Counted from the stretch's first letter, positions 42,636 to 50,678 are shown. The stretch: 64,000 bases of DNA from Actinomadura terrae (GCF_022751215.1 NZ_JAICDG010000001.1:1984001-2048000), one strand, 5' to 3'. Translations and numbers: made by a program. The notes: generated by a model not told the origin, from the letters alone.

Positions 42636-42713
42636 CTACCGATTGCGGACAGCCTCCTGGGGGAGTCGGACGCCCGCGCCCGGCGCGGGAGTGACGAAGG
42701 GGGACCGGGAACC

Positions 42714-43070
42714 GTGAGCGCGCCGCTCTACCAGCTGAAGGCGGAGTTCTTCAAGACGCTCGGGCACCCGGCCCGGATCCGCGTGCTGGAGCTGCTCAGC
42801 GAGCGCGACCACGCGGTGGCCGAGATGATCCCCGAGGTGGGGATCGAGCCCGCGCACCTGTCCCAGCAGCTCGCCGTGCTGCGCCGCGCCGGGCTCGTCG
42901 CCGCCCGCAAGGAGGGCGCGACCGTCATCTACTCGCTCACCAGCCCCCGCGTCGCGGAACTGCTGGCGGTCGCGCGCGCCATCCTGACCGGCGTGCTGTC
43001 GGGGCAGGCCGAGCTGTTGGACGACCTGCGCGCCTCCGGCGTCACCGCCGAGGGGCCCCACCGCTCCTAG
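42714..43070 (+). CDS. ArsR-family transcriptional regulator (Rv0081-like context)
   Basis: 118 residues from a GTG at 42714 (AGGGGGACC upstream). A complete ArsR winged helix: FFKTLGHPARIRVLELLSER, then PAHLSQQLAVLRRAGLVAAR and EGATVIYSLTSPRVAELLAV. It contains no cysteine at all, so it lacks the usual arsenic or cadmium thiol sites; it may respond to another signal or act as a constitutive repressor. Its position directly before hydrogenase-like genes matches Rv0081 of Mycobacterium tuberculosis, an ArsR-family hypoxia regulator preceding the Rv0082-Rv0087 formate-hydrogenlyase-like genes. Matching 16-bp motifs stand upstream of this gene and of the next. Confidence 0.9.
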   Translation: MSAPLYQLKAEFFKTLGHPARIRVLELLSERDHAVAEMIPEVGIEPAHLSQQLAVLRRAGLVAARKEGATVIYSLTSPRVAELLAVARAILTGVLSGQAELLDDLRASGVTAEGPHRS

Positions 43071-43123
43071 GGGAATCCCTACGCACGAAACCGAGGACCC
43101 CTTCGCGCCCGACTTATAGCGAA

Positions 43124-43139
43124 TTGCTAACCTTGGCAA
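43124..43139. promoter_or_regulatory. ArsR-type operator copy 2 (TTGCTAACCTTGGCAA)
   Basis: Second copy of the 16-base motif, embedded in a longer inverted repeat AATTGC-TAACCTTG-GCAATT (43122-43141), 74 bases before the small-subunit start. The preceding TTATAG (43113-43118) could be a -10 element. Confidence 0.6.
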
Positions 43140-43212
43140 TTGCGCAGGGCGGTATCCCTCCTGCGGGTCGGGGCCGTCTCCCACGGCGCCCTATCTCTCA
43201 CTGAGGAACAGC

Positions 43213-43698
43213 GTGAAAGATCTGCTGCGCAGAATCCGGAGGACCGGCCGGGGCGCGGAGGCACCGCCCGCCCCCCGCGCGGCCGCGGCGCCGCCGTGCG
43301 CCCGCGCGCTCGACGCGTCGGTGCGCGTCCGGCACGTGGACGCGGGCTCGTGCAACGGGTGCGAGGTGGAGATCGCCTCGGCGTTCGGCCCCGTCTACGA
43401 CGCCGGGCGCTACGGGGTGCGGCAGGCGGCCTCGCCCGAGCACGCCGACGCGCTGCTGGTGACCGGGCCCGTGACCCGCAACATGGAGGCGGCGCTGCGC
43501 CGGGCGTACGAGGCCGTGCCCGAGCCGAAGGTCGTGGTGGCGCTCGGGGACTGCGCCCGCGACCGCGGTGTGTTCGCCGAGGCGTACGGGGTGGCCGGTG
43601 CCGTGGGCGACGTCGTCCCGGTGGACGTCGAGGTGCCCGGCTGCCCGCCGGAACCGGAGGCGATCGTGGCCGCGCTGCGGGGGCTCACCGGCCGATGA
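43213..43698 (+). CDS. NuoB/HycG-type iron-sulfur small subunit of a group-4 hydrogenase-like complex
   Basis: 161 residues from a GTG at 43213. All four iron-sulfur cysteines are present: C47 and C50 in DAGSCNGCEVEIAS, C114 in ALGDCARDRGVF and C144 in EVPGCPPEPEAIV. This is the electron-transfer subunit shared by complex I (NuoB) and group-4 membrane hydrogenases (HycG, EchC), and its length matches Mycobacterium Rv0082. It should hold the cluster next to the large subunit encoded next. The N-terminal 35 residues are low-complexity. The partner genes for membrane proton-pumping subunits usually found between small and large subunits are missing. Confidence 0.88.
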   Translation: MKDLLRRIRRTGRGAEAPPAPRAAAAPPCARALDASVRVRHVDAGSCNGCEVEIASAFGPVYDAGRYGVRQAASPEHADALLVTGPVTRNMEAALRRAYEAVPEPKVVVALGDCARDRGVFAEAYGVAGAVGDVVPVDVEVPGCPPEPEAIVAALRGLTGR

Positions 43699-43746
43699 GC
43701 CCGACGGGCGCCGCGCCCACGGCGGCGCCGCCCTTGGAGCGCACCG

Positions 43747-45188
43747 ATGAACCCTGAGGACAGAGCCGATATCAGCGCCGACGCGCTCCCCGGACGGGCC
43801 GCCGCCCTGCTCGAAGGGGCGCCCGCCTGGCGCTGGTCGCCGCCCACCAGGACCCGGACGCGCTGCGGGTGGTGTACCTGTTCACCCGGACCGGGCCCGA
43901 CCGCCGCACGGAGCTGCACGTCCGGCTCGACCCCGACGCGCCGGTGGTGCCGAGCCTGGCCCGCGCCAGCGTCCCGGCGGGCCGGTTCGAGCGCGAGATG
44001 CACGACCTGTACGGCATCGTCCCGCGCGACCATCCGCAGCCCGGGACGCTGGTCCGCCACCGCCACTGGCCGAGCGGCTGGTACCCGATGCGGGAGGACG
44101 CCGGGTCGCCGCCCGAGTTCGGCGACCCCGAGGTCCCGGCCGGGCCCGTGCCCGCCGGGCTCACCGGACCCGGGCATTTCGGCTTCTGTGTCGCCGGGGA
44201 GAGCATCCGCAAGGTGGAGGCCCGGCCGGGGTTCGTCCACAAGGGGATCGAGAGGCTGTTCCAGGGCCGCGATCCCGCCGCCGTCGTGCCGCTCGCCGAG
44301 CGCGTCAGCGGCGACACCGCCGTCGGGCACACGCTGGCGTTCTGCCTGGCCGTCGAGGAGGCCGCCGGGGTGCGCGTCGCGCCGGGCACCCAGCGCGCGC
44401 GGGCGCTCCTGCTGGAGCTCGAACGGCTCTACAACCACGTCACCGACCTCGGCGCGCTGTGCGACGAGATCGGCGACCAGGTCCTGAGCGCGCGGTTCGG
44501 CCGCGTCCGGGAGCAGCTGCTGCGGCTCAACGCGCGGATCACCGGGCACCGGCTGCTGCGCGGCGGCGTCCGGCTCGGCGGCGTGCTGCTGCGCGCGCTC
44601 CCCGACCCGGGGACGCTCGCGGCCGTCGGCGCGGATCTCGCCGAACTCGCCGACCTGGCGCTCGGCCGCACCGCGGTCGCCGACCGGCTCACCGGCACCG
44701 CGCCGCTGGCCGCCGGCGCCGCGCGCGACCTCGGCGCCCTCGGCTACGTGGCCCGCGCCAGCGGCCTGGACGCCGACGCCCGCCGCGACCACCCGTTCAC
44801 CGACCTGCGACCGGCGCTGACCGTCCCGACCGCAGGGACCGGTGATGTACTCGCCCGCTTCCAGATCAGGGCCCGCGAGATCGCCGCGTCCATCGCGATC
44901 ATCGTTGACCTGACCTACGGGCTGGGCCCGGGCTCGGCGGTCTACTGGCCGCCGCTCGCCCCGCCGGACGGCCCGGCCTCCGGCGTCGGGATCGTGGAGG
45001 GCTGGCGCGGCACGATCGTGCACCGGGTCGAACTCGCCCCCGGCGGCACGCTCACCCGTACCAAGATCGTCGATCCGTCGTTCTTCAACTGGCCCGCGCT
45101 GCCGGTGGCGCTGGAGGGCGCGCTCGTCCCCGACCTCCCGCTGGTCGACCGGAGCTTCAACCTCTCCCACGCCGGCAACGACCTGTAG
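43747..45188 (+). CDS. HycE/NuoCD-type large subunit, NiFe cysteines absent, frameshift near 43820-43835
   Basis: The likely start is ATG 43747 (TTGGAGCG upstream), giving MNPEDRADISADALPGRAAA. The family sequence then continues in another frame (VAAHQDPDALRVVYLFTRTG), so about one base is missing near 43820-43835. The rest is open to 45188 and would give about 480 residues, close to Rv0087. The NuoC-like part ends with GRFEREMHDLYGIVPRDHPQ, and the large-subunit part follows. The first hydrogenase motif (R-x-CGxC) reads RVSGDTAVGH, and the last (DPCxxC) reads SFNLSHAGNDL, so all four nickel-iron ligands are gone. The protein is therefore unlikely to be a hydrogenase and resembles complex-I-like or Ehr-type relatives. 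Confidence 0.75.
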
Positions 45189-45231
45189 CGCGGGACGGGG
45201 ACGCCGAACCGGGCTCGGCCGCGAGTAACTC

Positions 45232-45258
45232 TCCGTAGCGGACGTGTCCACCTACGGA
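45232..45258 (+). promoter_or_regulatory. Nested hairpin between the hydrogenase-like and RiPP genes
   Basis: TCCGTAG (45232-45238) pairs with CTACGGA (45252-45258), and inside it GGAC (45240-45243) pairs with GTCC (45246-45249). It lies 44 bases after the large-subunit stop and 80 bases before the radical SAM gene, so it may be a terminator for the former or a control element for the latter. Confidence 0.4.
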
Positions 45259-45338
45259 CGGCGCCTTGCCGGGCCCGGCGGCCCGGCGGACCATGGGCGT
45301 GACGCCGGGATCGTGGCCGCACCCCCGAGGGGAGCACG

Positions 45339-47222
45339 ATGCGGGTAGTTCTCGTCAACATGCCGTGGGGCTCCACCGACGTTCCCTCGCTGGCCCTGGG
45401 GATTCTCAAACGCGCGGTGACGGAACAGATCCCCGGGGCCGATGTCGAGGTGCTGTACGCCAACATCGACTTCGTCGACTGGGTCCACGACCGCGTCGAC
45501 ATGGCGATGGAGGACTACGACTTCTTCGCCCAGCGGTCCTTCACCGAGGGGAACGGCGACTGGGTCTTCTCCTCGGCGCTCTACGACGATCCGCACTGGC
45601 GGCGGCGCGAGTTCGACGAGCGGGCGAGCGGCGAGCAGGCCGACCTGGCCCTGTGCCACCGGCTGCACGAGCTGGCGCCCGCGTTCGTCGCGGAGCTCGC
45701 CGGACGCGTCGCCGCGTCGTCACCCGACGTCGTCGGCTTCACCTCCACGTTCCAGCAGAACGCCGCCGCGCTCGCGGCGGCCCGGCAGATCAAGCGGCTC
45801 CGGCCGGAGACCGCGACGATCCTCGGCGGGGCGAGCTGCGACGGGCCGCAGGGCGCCGCGCTGCACCGCAACTTCCCGTTCGTCGACTTCGTGCTGCGAG
45901 GCGAGGGCGAGACCGCCTTTCCCCGGTTCCTCACCGCCCTGGCTGGCGCGCGCGACTTCGCGGCGATCCCCGGCCTCGTCCGGCGGGACGGGAACGGAGC
46001 CTCGATCGCCAACGCGATGAGCGCCCGCCCGCTGTCGCCGAGCGAGATCGTCGCCCCCGACTACGACGACTACTTCCGGCGGTACGCCTCGTCCGTCGCG
46101 CGGCTGTGGGCCGACCCGCGGCTCGTCCTGGAGAGCTCGCGCGGCTGCTGGTGGGGCGAGAAGCACCATTGCTCGTTCTGCGGCCTGAACGGGTCGTTCA
46201 TGGAGTTCCGCAGCAAGCCGCCGGGGCGCTTCCTCGACGAGCTGCTCTCCCTCGCCCGGCGGCACCAGGTGCTCGACGTGTTCATGGTCGACAACATCCT
46301 CGACATGGCGTACCTGACGTCGATGCTCCCCGCGCTCGCCGCCGAGGGCTACGACTTCCGCGTCTTCTACGAGGTGAAGTCCAATCTGCGGCGAAGCCAG
46401 GTGCGCACGCTGGCCGACGCGGGAGTCGTGCGGGTGCAGGCGGGCATCGAGAGCCTCAGCGGCCGCGTCCTCGACATCATGGAAAAGGGCGTGACCGGCT
46501 GCCAGAACGTCCGGATGATGCGCGACGCCGAATCGGCCGGTGTCTGGGTGGAGTGGAACTACCTCTACGGTTTTCCGGGGGAGAGCGCCGACGACTACAC
46601 CTCCGTCATCGAGCAGTTCCCCGCGCTGCACCACCTGCCGCCGCCCGGCATGGTCGGCAGGCTCGCGATCGAGCGGTTCAGCCCGTACTTCGACCGGCCC
46701 GAGATGGGGTTCGCCGAACTGCGGCCCCATTCCCAGTACTCGATGATCTACGACCTGCCCGAGTCGGAGCTGTTCGACCTCGGCTACCTGTTCGAGGCGC
46801 CGCCGCGCGGAATCGGGGCGGCGGTCGCCGAACGGCTCGCCGATGCCGCCGCCGAATGGCGGTCGGCCTATCCGGAGAGCCGGTTGACCGTGTGCGACCT
46901 CGGCGACCACATCGACCTGGTGAACCGGCGTCCCGCCTTCGACTGGACCACACTGCGGGTCGAGGACCCCGTCGAGGTGGCCGCCCTGCGCCTGCTCGAC
47001 CGGCCGCACCGTCCGGCCGCGCTGACCGCGAAGCTCGCCGCGCTGGACCCGGCCGTCACCGGCGACGACGTCGCGGACCTGCTCGCGCGCTGGCGCGGCC
47101 TCGGGATGCTCTTCGCCGACGGCGGCCGGGTCGTACTGACCGCCGTCGACGCGGCCGGCCAGGGCCTGCGCCGGGTGAACCGGCGCGCCGGCGACGCGGC
47201 GGACCTGGTCGGAGCGCCGTGA
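45339..47222 (+). CDS. RiPP-maturation B12-binding radical SAM enzyme (C-methyltransferase type)
   Basis: 627 residues. The N-terminal half is a cobalamin-binding domain (RVVLVNMPWGSTDVPSLALG and later ATILGGASCDGP). The radical SAM cluster is SSRGCWWGEKHHCSFCGLNG with C270, C278 and C281, a C-x7-C-x2-C spacing characteristic of the family annotated as ribosomal-peptide-maturation radical SAM protein 1 (TIGR03975-like). The barrel follows (DVFMVDNILDM, VQAGIESLSGRVL, WNYLYGFPGES), then a winged C-terminal domain. B12 radical SAM enzymes of this type usually methylate unactivated carbons of a peptide. GAGGGGAGC precedes the ATG. The gene is followed with overlap by DUF5825 and then a small peptide gene. 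Confidence 0.88.
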   Translation: MRVVLVNMPWGSTDVPSLALGILKRAVTEQIPGADVEVLYANIDFVDWVHDRVDMAMEDYDFFAQRSFTEGNGDWVFSSALYDDPHWRRREFDERASGEQADLALCHRLHELAPAFVAELAGRVAASSPDVVGFTSTFQQNAAALAAARQIKRLRPETATILGGASCDGPQGAALHRNFPFVDFVLRGEGETAFPRFLTALAGARDFAAIPGLVRRDGNGASIANAMSARPLSPSEIVAPDYDDYFRRYASSVARLWADPRLVLESSRGCWWGEKHHCSFCGLNGSFMEFRSKPPGRFLDELLSLARRHQVLDVFMVDNILDMAYLTSMLPALAAEGYDFRVFYEVKSNLRRSQVRTLADAGVVRVQAGIESLSGRVLDIMEKGVTGCQNVRMMRDAESAGVWVEWNYLYGFPGESADDYTSVIEQFPALHHLPPPGMVGRLAIERFSPYFDRPEMGFAELRPHSQYSMIYDLPESELFDLGYLFEAPPRGIGAAVAERLADAAAEWRSAYPESRLTVCDLGDHIDLVNRRPAFDWTTLRVEDPVEVAALRLLDRPHRPAALTAKLAALDPAVTGDDVADLLARWRGLGMLFADGGRVVLTAVDAAGQGLRRVNRRAGDAADLVGAP

Positions 47223-47827
47223 CGCCCCCGGTCGCGATGACGCTGTGGCGCGACTACGAGGAGCTCGACCGGCCGGGCGTGTGCGCCGGGACCACAGCCG
47301 TCTCCGGTCCCGCGGCCGAGGCGAGCCAAGCCCTTTTCGAGGACGGGGTGCGCCGCGTCGCGCTCGACGACCTGGTGGACCTGTCGAGCGCGAGCGACGT
47401 CCCGACCCTCGTACTGGTAAGAGAGTTGACCGCTTATGGAATCGCCGTCGACTGGCGGGTGCGCCTGGACGCCGGGGGATGGCGGGATCTGAGCCACCTC
47501 TTTCCGCCCGGCGAGGTCGCCGGCGACGAGGAGGCCCACCGCGGCTGGCGGGACGGATACCACTTCTTCAAATGCGTCTACCGCCGCGGGCCGGGATTCC
47601 TCCAGGTGCGGGACCGGCGTTCGGGTGTGCTGCGCAGAATCACCATCGACGGCCCGGCGCATCGCGCGGCGGTCGACGACCTGCTTGAGGGCTGCCCGGT
47701 TTCCGCGCTCCCGCCCGCGGTCCTGCGCGACCTGGCCACGATGAGGCTCGTCCATCTCCTCGATGGAACGGCCTGGTGGCTGCCCTGCCGGGTGCGGCAA
47801 TGGCCCTCCGGAAAGAGCGTTCTGTGA
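47219..47827 (+). CDS. DUF5825-type protein
   Basis: 202 residues from a GTG overlapping the radical SAM stop. The pattern (DLSSASDVPTLVLVRELTAY, then IAVDWRVRL and HFFKCVYRRGPGFLQVRD) resembles DUF5825, a small actinobacterial family I associate with radical SAM RiPP enzymes of the preceding type. It lacks signal peptide and catalytic motif. A role in binding the leader peptide or holding it for the radical enzyme is plausible but untested. Its end RQWPSGKSVL is 33 bases before the precursor candidate. Confidence 0.65.
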   Translation: MTPPVAMTLWRDYEELDRPGVCAGTTAVSGPAAEASQALFEDGVRRVALDDLVDLSSASDVPTLVLVRELTAYGIAVDWRVRLDAGGWRDLSHLFPPGEVAGDEEAHRGWRDGYHFFKCVYRRGPGFLQVRDRRSGVLRRITIDGPAHRAAVDDLLEGCPVSALPPAVLRDLATMRLVHLLDGTAWWLPCRVRQWPSGKSVL

Positions 47828-47860
47828 TCCGTGGAATTGTTCGGAGAAACGAGGTGCGGC

Positions 47861-48037
47861 ATGACCGTGAACAGACCCGAGACGACCGAGGGGCGTGAGG
47901 AGGCCCGCGCGGAGGCCCTGCGCGCCGCGCTCGCGGAGATGAGCACGGAGAACCTGGCCACGACCGAGGGCATCCGCGTGGACGTCGTCCGCGACGACAT
48001 CGACGCCCCGCACGAACGGGACTGGGGCATCGGCTGA
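47861..48037 (+). CDS. Candidate RiPP precursor peptide, 58 residues
   Basis: Starts at ATG 47861 with GAGGTG four bases upstream; an in-frame GTG at 47831 has no better site. The N-terminal half is highly charged and helical (EEARAEALRAALAEM), like a RiPP leader. The C-terminal half is acidic with a single tryptophan and glycine-rich end (VDVVRDDIDAPHERDWGIG). It has no homologue that I recognise. Support comes from position: directly behind the radical SAM enzyme and DUF5825, small size, and a very strong hairpin immediately afterwards. The modified residues cannot be predicted; Trp or Val/Ile side-chain carbons are reasonable candidates. Confidence 0.6.
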   Translation: MTVNRPETTEGREEARAEALRAALAEMSTENLATTEGIRVDVVRDDIDAPHERDWGIG

Positions 48038-48057
48038 CCGCGGGCGCCCCGCCCGCC

Positions 48058-48086
48058 CCGGGTGCCGCCCGCCGGGCGGCACCCGG
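48058..48086 (+). terminator. 13-bp hairpin between the peptide and peptidase genes
   Basis: CCGGGTGCCGCCC (48058-48070) pairs perfectly with GGGCGGCACCCGG (48074-48086) across a 3-base loop, 21 bases after the peptide stop. It could end most transcripts and so keep the precursor message in excess over the downstream peptidase, a common arrangement in lantibiotic-type operons. Confidence 0.65.
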
Positions 48087-48110
48087 AGACCCGCACCGGA
48101 GGCGATGACG

Positions 48111-49277
48111 ATGACGGCAGCCGAACCCGATGCCGCCGTGTGGGACGGCGTGTCCACCCTGCTCGACCACTACCTCCGGATCCGCGCCGACGACCGGGTC
48201 GTCCTCCTCTACACGGCGGACGCGCGGGACCCGGCCGCGTGGGTCGCCGCCGAGCTGGCCGTCCGCGGCGTCGCGCCGGCGCTGCTCGGGATGAGCGCGG
48301 GCCGCGACGACACGGTGGAGCCCCGGCTGCGCGCGGCGCTGCCCGACCCCGCGTCCCCGCATCCGCGGATCGTGCTGCTGACGATGGAGCGCGACTCGAT
48401 GTCGCACGTGCTCCAGCTCCGCCGGGCCCTCGCCCCCTACCCCGAGGACCGCTGGGCGACCTACCGGGTCATCAACGCCTCGGCGGAGTTCTTCCGCCAC
48501 TCGATGGGCGTCACGCCGGAGCTGCTGTCGGCGCTCAACGGCGCGCTGCTGAACCGGATGATGCCCGCCTCCCGCCTGCGGGTCACCTCCGGCGGCGGCA
48601 CCGACCTGGAGATCGCCGTCGACTCCGAGCGGTACCGGTGGATCAGCAACCGGGGCGTGTGGCGGCCGGGCGCGTTCCTCGTCCTGCCGCCGGGGGAGGT
48701 CAGCACGTACCCGGCGGACGTCAACGGCGTCCTCGTCGCCGACGGTGCCTTCAACGTGACCTCCTACACCGGCCACGACGTCCGGCTCGCCGATCATCCG
48801 GTGACCGTCGACATCGAGCACGGCCGGGTCGCCGGCGTCGCCTGCGCCGACCCGCTCGTGGCCCGGCTGCTGGAGCGCTGCCTGCGGGTCGAGAACGCCG
48901 ACCGGATCGGGGAGCTCGGCTTCGGCACCAACGTCGGCACCACCGCGTTCATCCCCCTGAACTCCCACATCAACGAGCGCCACCCGGGCGTGCACCTCGG
49001 CCTCGGCATGCACGGGCAGCGGCTGGACGTGGTCGACTACTGGTGCGACGTCCACCTCGACCTCATCACCGCGGACGCGACCGTCGTCGTCGACGGCCGC
49101 ACCGAGATCAGGAGCGCCGACCTCGCCGATCTCGCCTGCCTCGCCGGTGAGCGGCATCCCGAGCCGCTCACCGGGAACGTCCACGAGGAGGACATCGACG
49201 GCGACTGCTGCGGCCTCATCACCGGCGAGGTCGCCCGCGCGAGGGAGGCGTTCCTCCGGACGCGGGAGTGCCGGTGA
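48111..49277 (+). CDS. M29-like metallo-aminopeptidase-fold protein
   Basis: 388 residues from the ATG at 48111 (GGAGG lies eight bases upstream; an ATG at 48105 is too close). The C-terminal part follows the thermophilic aminopeptidase T (M29) pattern: RIGELGFGTNVGTTAFIPLN, then HINERHPGVHLGLGM and WCDVHLDLITADATVVVDG, giving the Glu and His residues used for metal binding. The N-terminal half (DRVVLLYTADARDPAAWVAA) fits the same family's first domain. It might remove the leader of the preceding peptide or trim the product; this is inference from position. Alternatively it is a family dioxygenase-like relative with no role there. Confidence 0.65.
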   Translation: MTAAEPDAAVWDGVSTLLDHYLRIRADDRVVLLYTADARDPAAWVAAELAVRGVAPALLGMSAGRDDTVEPRLRAALPDPASPHPRIVLLTMERDSMSHVLQLRRALAPYPEDRWATYRVINASAEFFRHSMGVTPELLSALNGALLNRMMPASRLRVTSGGGTDLEIAVDSERYRWISNRGVWRPGAFLVLPPGEVSTYPADVNGVLVADGAFNVTSYTGHDVRLADHPVTVDIEHGRVAGVACADPLVARLLERCLRVENADRIGELGFGTNVGTTAFIPLNSHINERHPGVHLGLGMHGQRLDVVDYWCDVHLDLITADATVVVDGRTEIRSADLADLACLAGERHPEPLTGNVHEEDIDGDCCGLITGEVARAREAFLRTRECR

Positions 49278-49296
49278 GCCGGGCTACCGCCGGCTC
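49276..49296. terminator. Hairpin between convergent peptidase and dehydrase genes
   Basis: GAGCCGG (49276-49282) pairs with CCGGCTC (49290-49296) across a 7-base loop; it overlaps the end of both convergent genes and could act on both strands. Confidence 0.5.
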
Positions 49297-50588
49297 GTGA
49301 CGAAGTCCCGGATCGTGGTGATCATGTAGTCGACCATCTCGTCGGTGAGGCCGGGGAAGACGCCGATCCAGAAGGTGCGCTCGGTGATCGCGTCGCTGTT
49401 GTCGAGCTTGCCCGAGACCCGGTACTCCTTGCCCTGGTAGGCGGGCTGGCGGGTCAGGTTGCCCGCGAACAGCATGCGGGTGCCGATCCGCCGGTCCTCC
49501 AGGTGGGCGACGATCTCGTCCCGGTCGAACGGCGCGTCGGCGTCGACCGTGATGATGAACCCGAACCAGCTCGGGTCGCCGCCCGGAGTCGGGACGGGCA
49601 GGAGCAGGCCGGGCAGGCCGTCCAGGCCCTCGCGCAGCCGCGCCCAGTTGCGGCGGCGGGCCGCGCCGAACTCCGGCAGCCGCTGGAGCTGGGAGAGCCC
49701 GAGCGCCGCTTGCAGGTCGGTCGTCTTGAGGTTGTAGCCGACGTGGGAGAACGTGTACTTGTGGTCGTAGCCGTAGGGCAGGTCGCCGAACCGCTGCGTG
49801 TAGCGCTTGCCGCAGGTGTCGCAGTCGCCGGGCTCGCACCAGCAGTCGCGTCCCCAGTCGCGTAGCGACTCCACGATCCGCGCCAGCTTCGGCCGGTCGG
49901 TGGTCACGCACCCGCCCTCACCCATCGTCAGATGGTGGGCGGGATAGAAGCTCACGGTGCTGAAGTGGCCGAACGTCCCGGTCAGGCGGCCCTGGTAGCT
50001 CGCGCCGACGCCGTCGCAGTTGTCCTCGACGAAGAACAGGCCGTGCTCCTTGGCCAGCTCGGCGACCTCGGCGACCGGGAACGGGTTGCCCAGCGCGTGC
50101 GCGATCATGATGCCGCGGGTGCGCGGGCCGATCGCCTCGGCGACGCGGTCGGCGGTGGTGTTGTAGGTGCCGAGCTCCACGTCCACGAAGACCGGGACCA
50201 TCTGGTTCTGGAGGATCGGGTTGACCGTCGTCGGGAAGCCCGCCGCCACCGTCACGACCTCGTCGCCCGGACGCAGCCGGTCGTCACCGATCTCCGGCTG
50301 GGCCAGCGCGGTCAGCGCCAGCAGGTTCGCCGACGACCCCGAGTTCGTCAGGTGCACCTTGCGGCGCCGCAGCGTCCGCCCGAGCTCGCGCTCCAGCGCG
50401 ACCGCGCTCGGCCCGGACGCGATGCGCAGGTTCAGCGCGGCCTCGACCAGCGCGACGCGGTCGTCCTCGCTCAGGTCGGCGCCGGACGGCATCACCAGCG
50501 TCTCGCCGGGGACGAACCGCCGTCGCTCCTCCTTCTCGCGGTGGTACTCGCGGACCAGGTCCAGGATCGAGTCCTGGGTGTCACTCAT
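49284..50588 (-). CDS. rfbH: RfbH-type CDP-4-keto-6-deoxyglucose 3-dehydrase
   Basis: 434 residues from the second of two adjacent ATGs (50588), which has GGAGG five bases upstream. This DegT-fold enzyme carries histidine instead of the usual PLP lysine (VSFYPAHHLTMGEGG), the hallmark of the PMP-dependent 3-dehydrases RfbH/E1/AscC. Iron-sulfur cysteines are visible in EDNCDGVG and in RDCWCEPGDCDTCGKRY. The normal role is C3 deoxygenation of CDP-4-keto-6-deoxy-D-glucose, with an E3 reductase partner, for 3,6-dideoxyhexoses. No E3, CDP-glucose synthase or 4,6-dehydratase gene is present here, so the pathway would need genes elsewhere. A cupin gene lies upstream on the same strand. Confidence 0.88.
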   Translation of the reverse strand: MSDTQDSILDLVREYHREKEERRRFVPGETLVMPSGADLSEDDRVALVEAALNLRIASGPSAVALERELGRTLRRRKVHLTNSGSSANLLALTALAQPEIGDDRLRPGDEVVTVAAGFPTTVNPILQNQMVPVFVDVELGTYNTTADRVAEAIGPRTRGIMIAHALGNPFPVAEVAELAKEHGLFFVEDNCDGVGASYQGRLTGTFGHFSTVSFYPAHHLTMGEGGCVTTDRPKLARIVESLRDWGRDCWCEPGDCDTCGKRYTQRFGDLPYGYDHKYTFSHVGYNLKTTDLQAALGLSQLQRLPEFGAARRRNWARLREGLDGLPGLLLPVPTPGGDPSWFGFIITVDADAPFDRDEIVAHLEDRRIGTRMLFAGNLTRQPAYQGKEYRVSGKLDNSDAITERTFWIGVFPGLTDEMVDYMITTIRDFVTSRR

Positions 50589-50678
50589 CATCGCCTCCAG
50601 GGCGCGCCACGGCGCGGACCCGGTCCATCAAAACAGCGGGACGCGGGATCTCCTCCCCTGTGGGCCCCCCTTAGTGAC

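Noticed and set aside
43213..45188. Functional NiFe hydrogenase
   Set aside because: All four nickel-iron cysteines of the large subunit are missing and no maturation genes are nearby.
45259..45338. Cobalamin riboswitch before the B12 radical SAM gene
   Set aside because: The enzyme uses B12, but no B12-box or long conserved leader is visible in the 150-bp spacer; only a short nested hairpin is seen.
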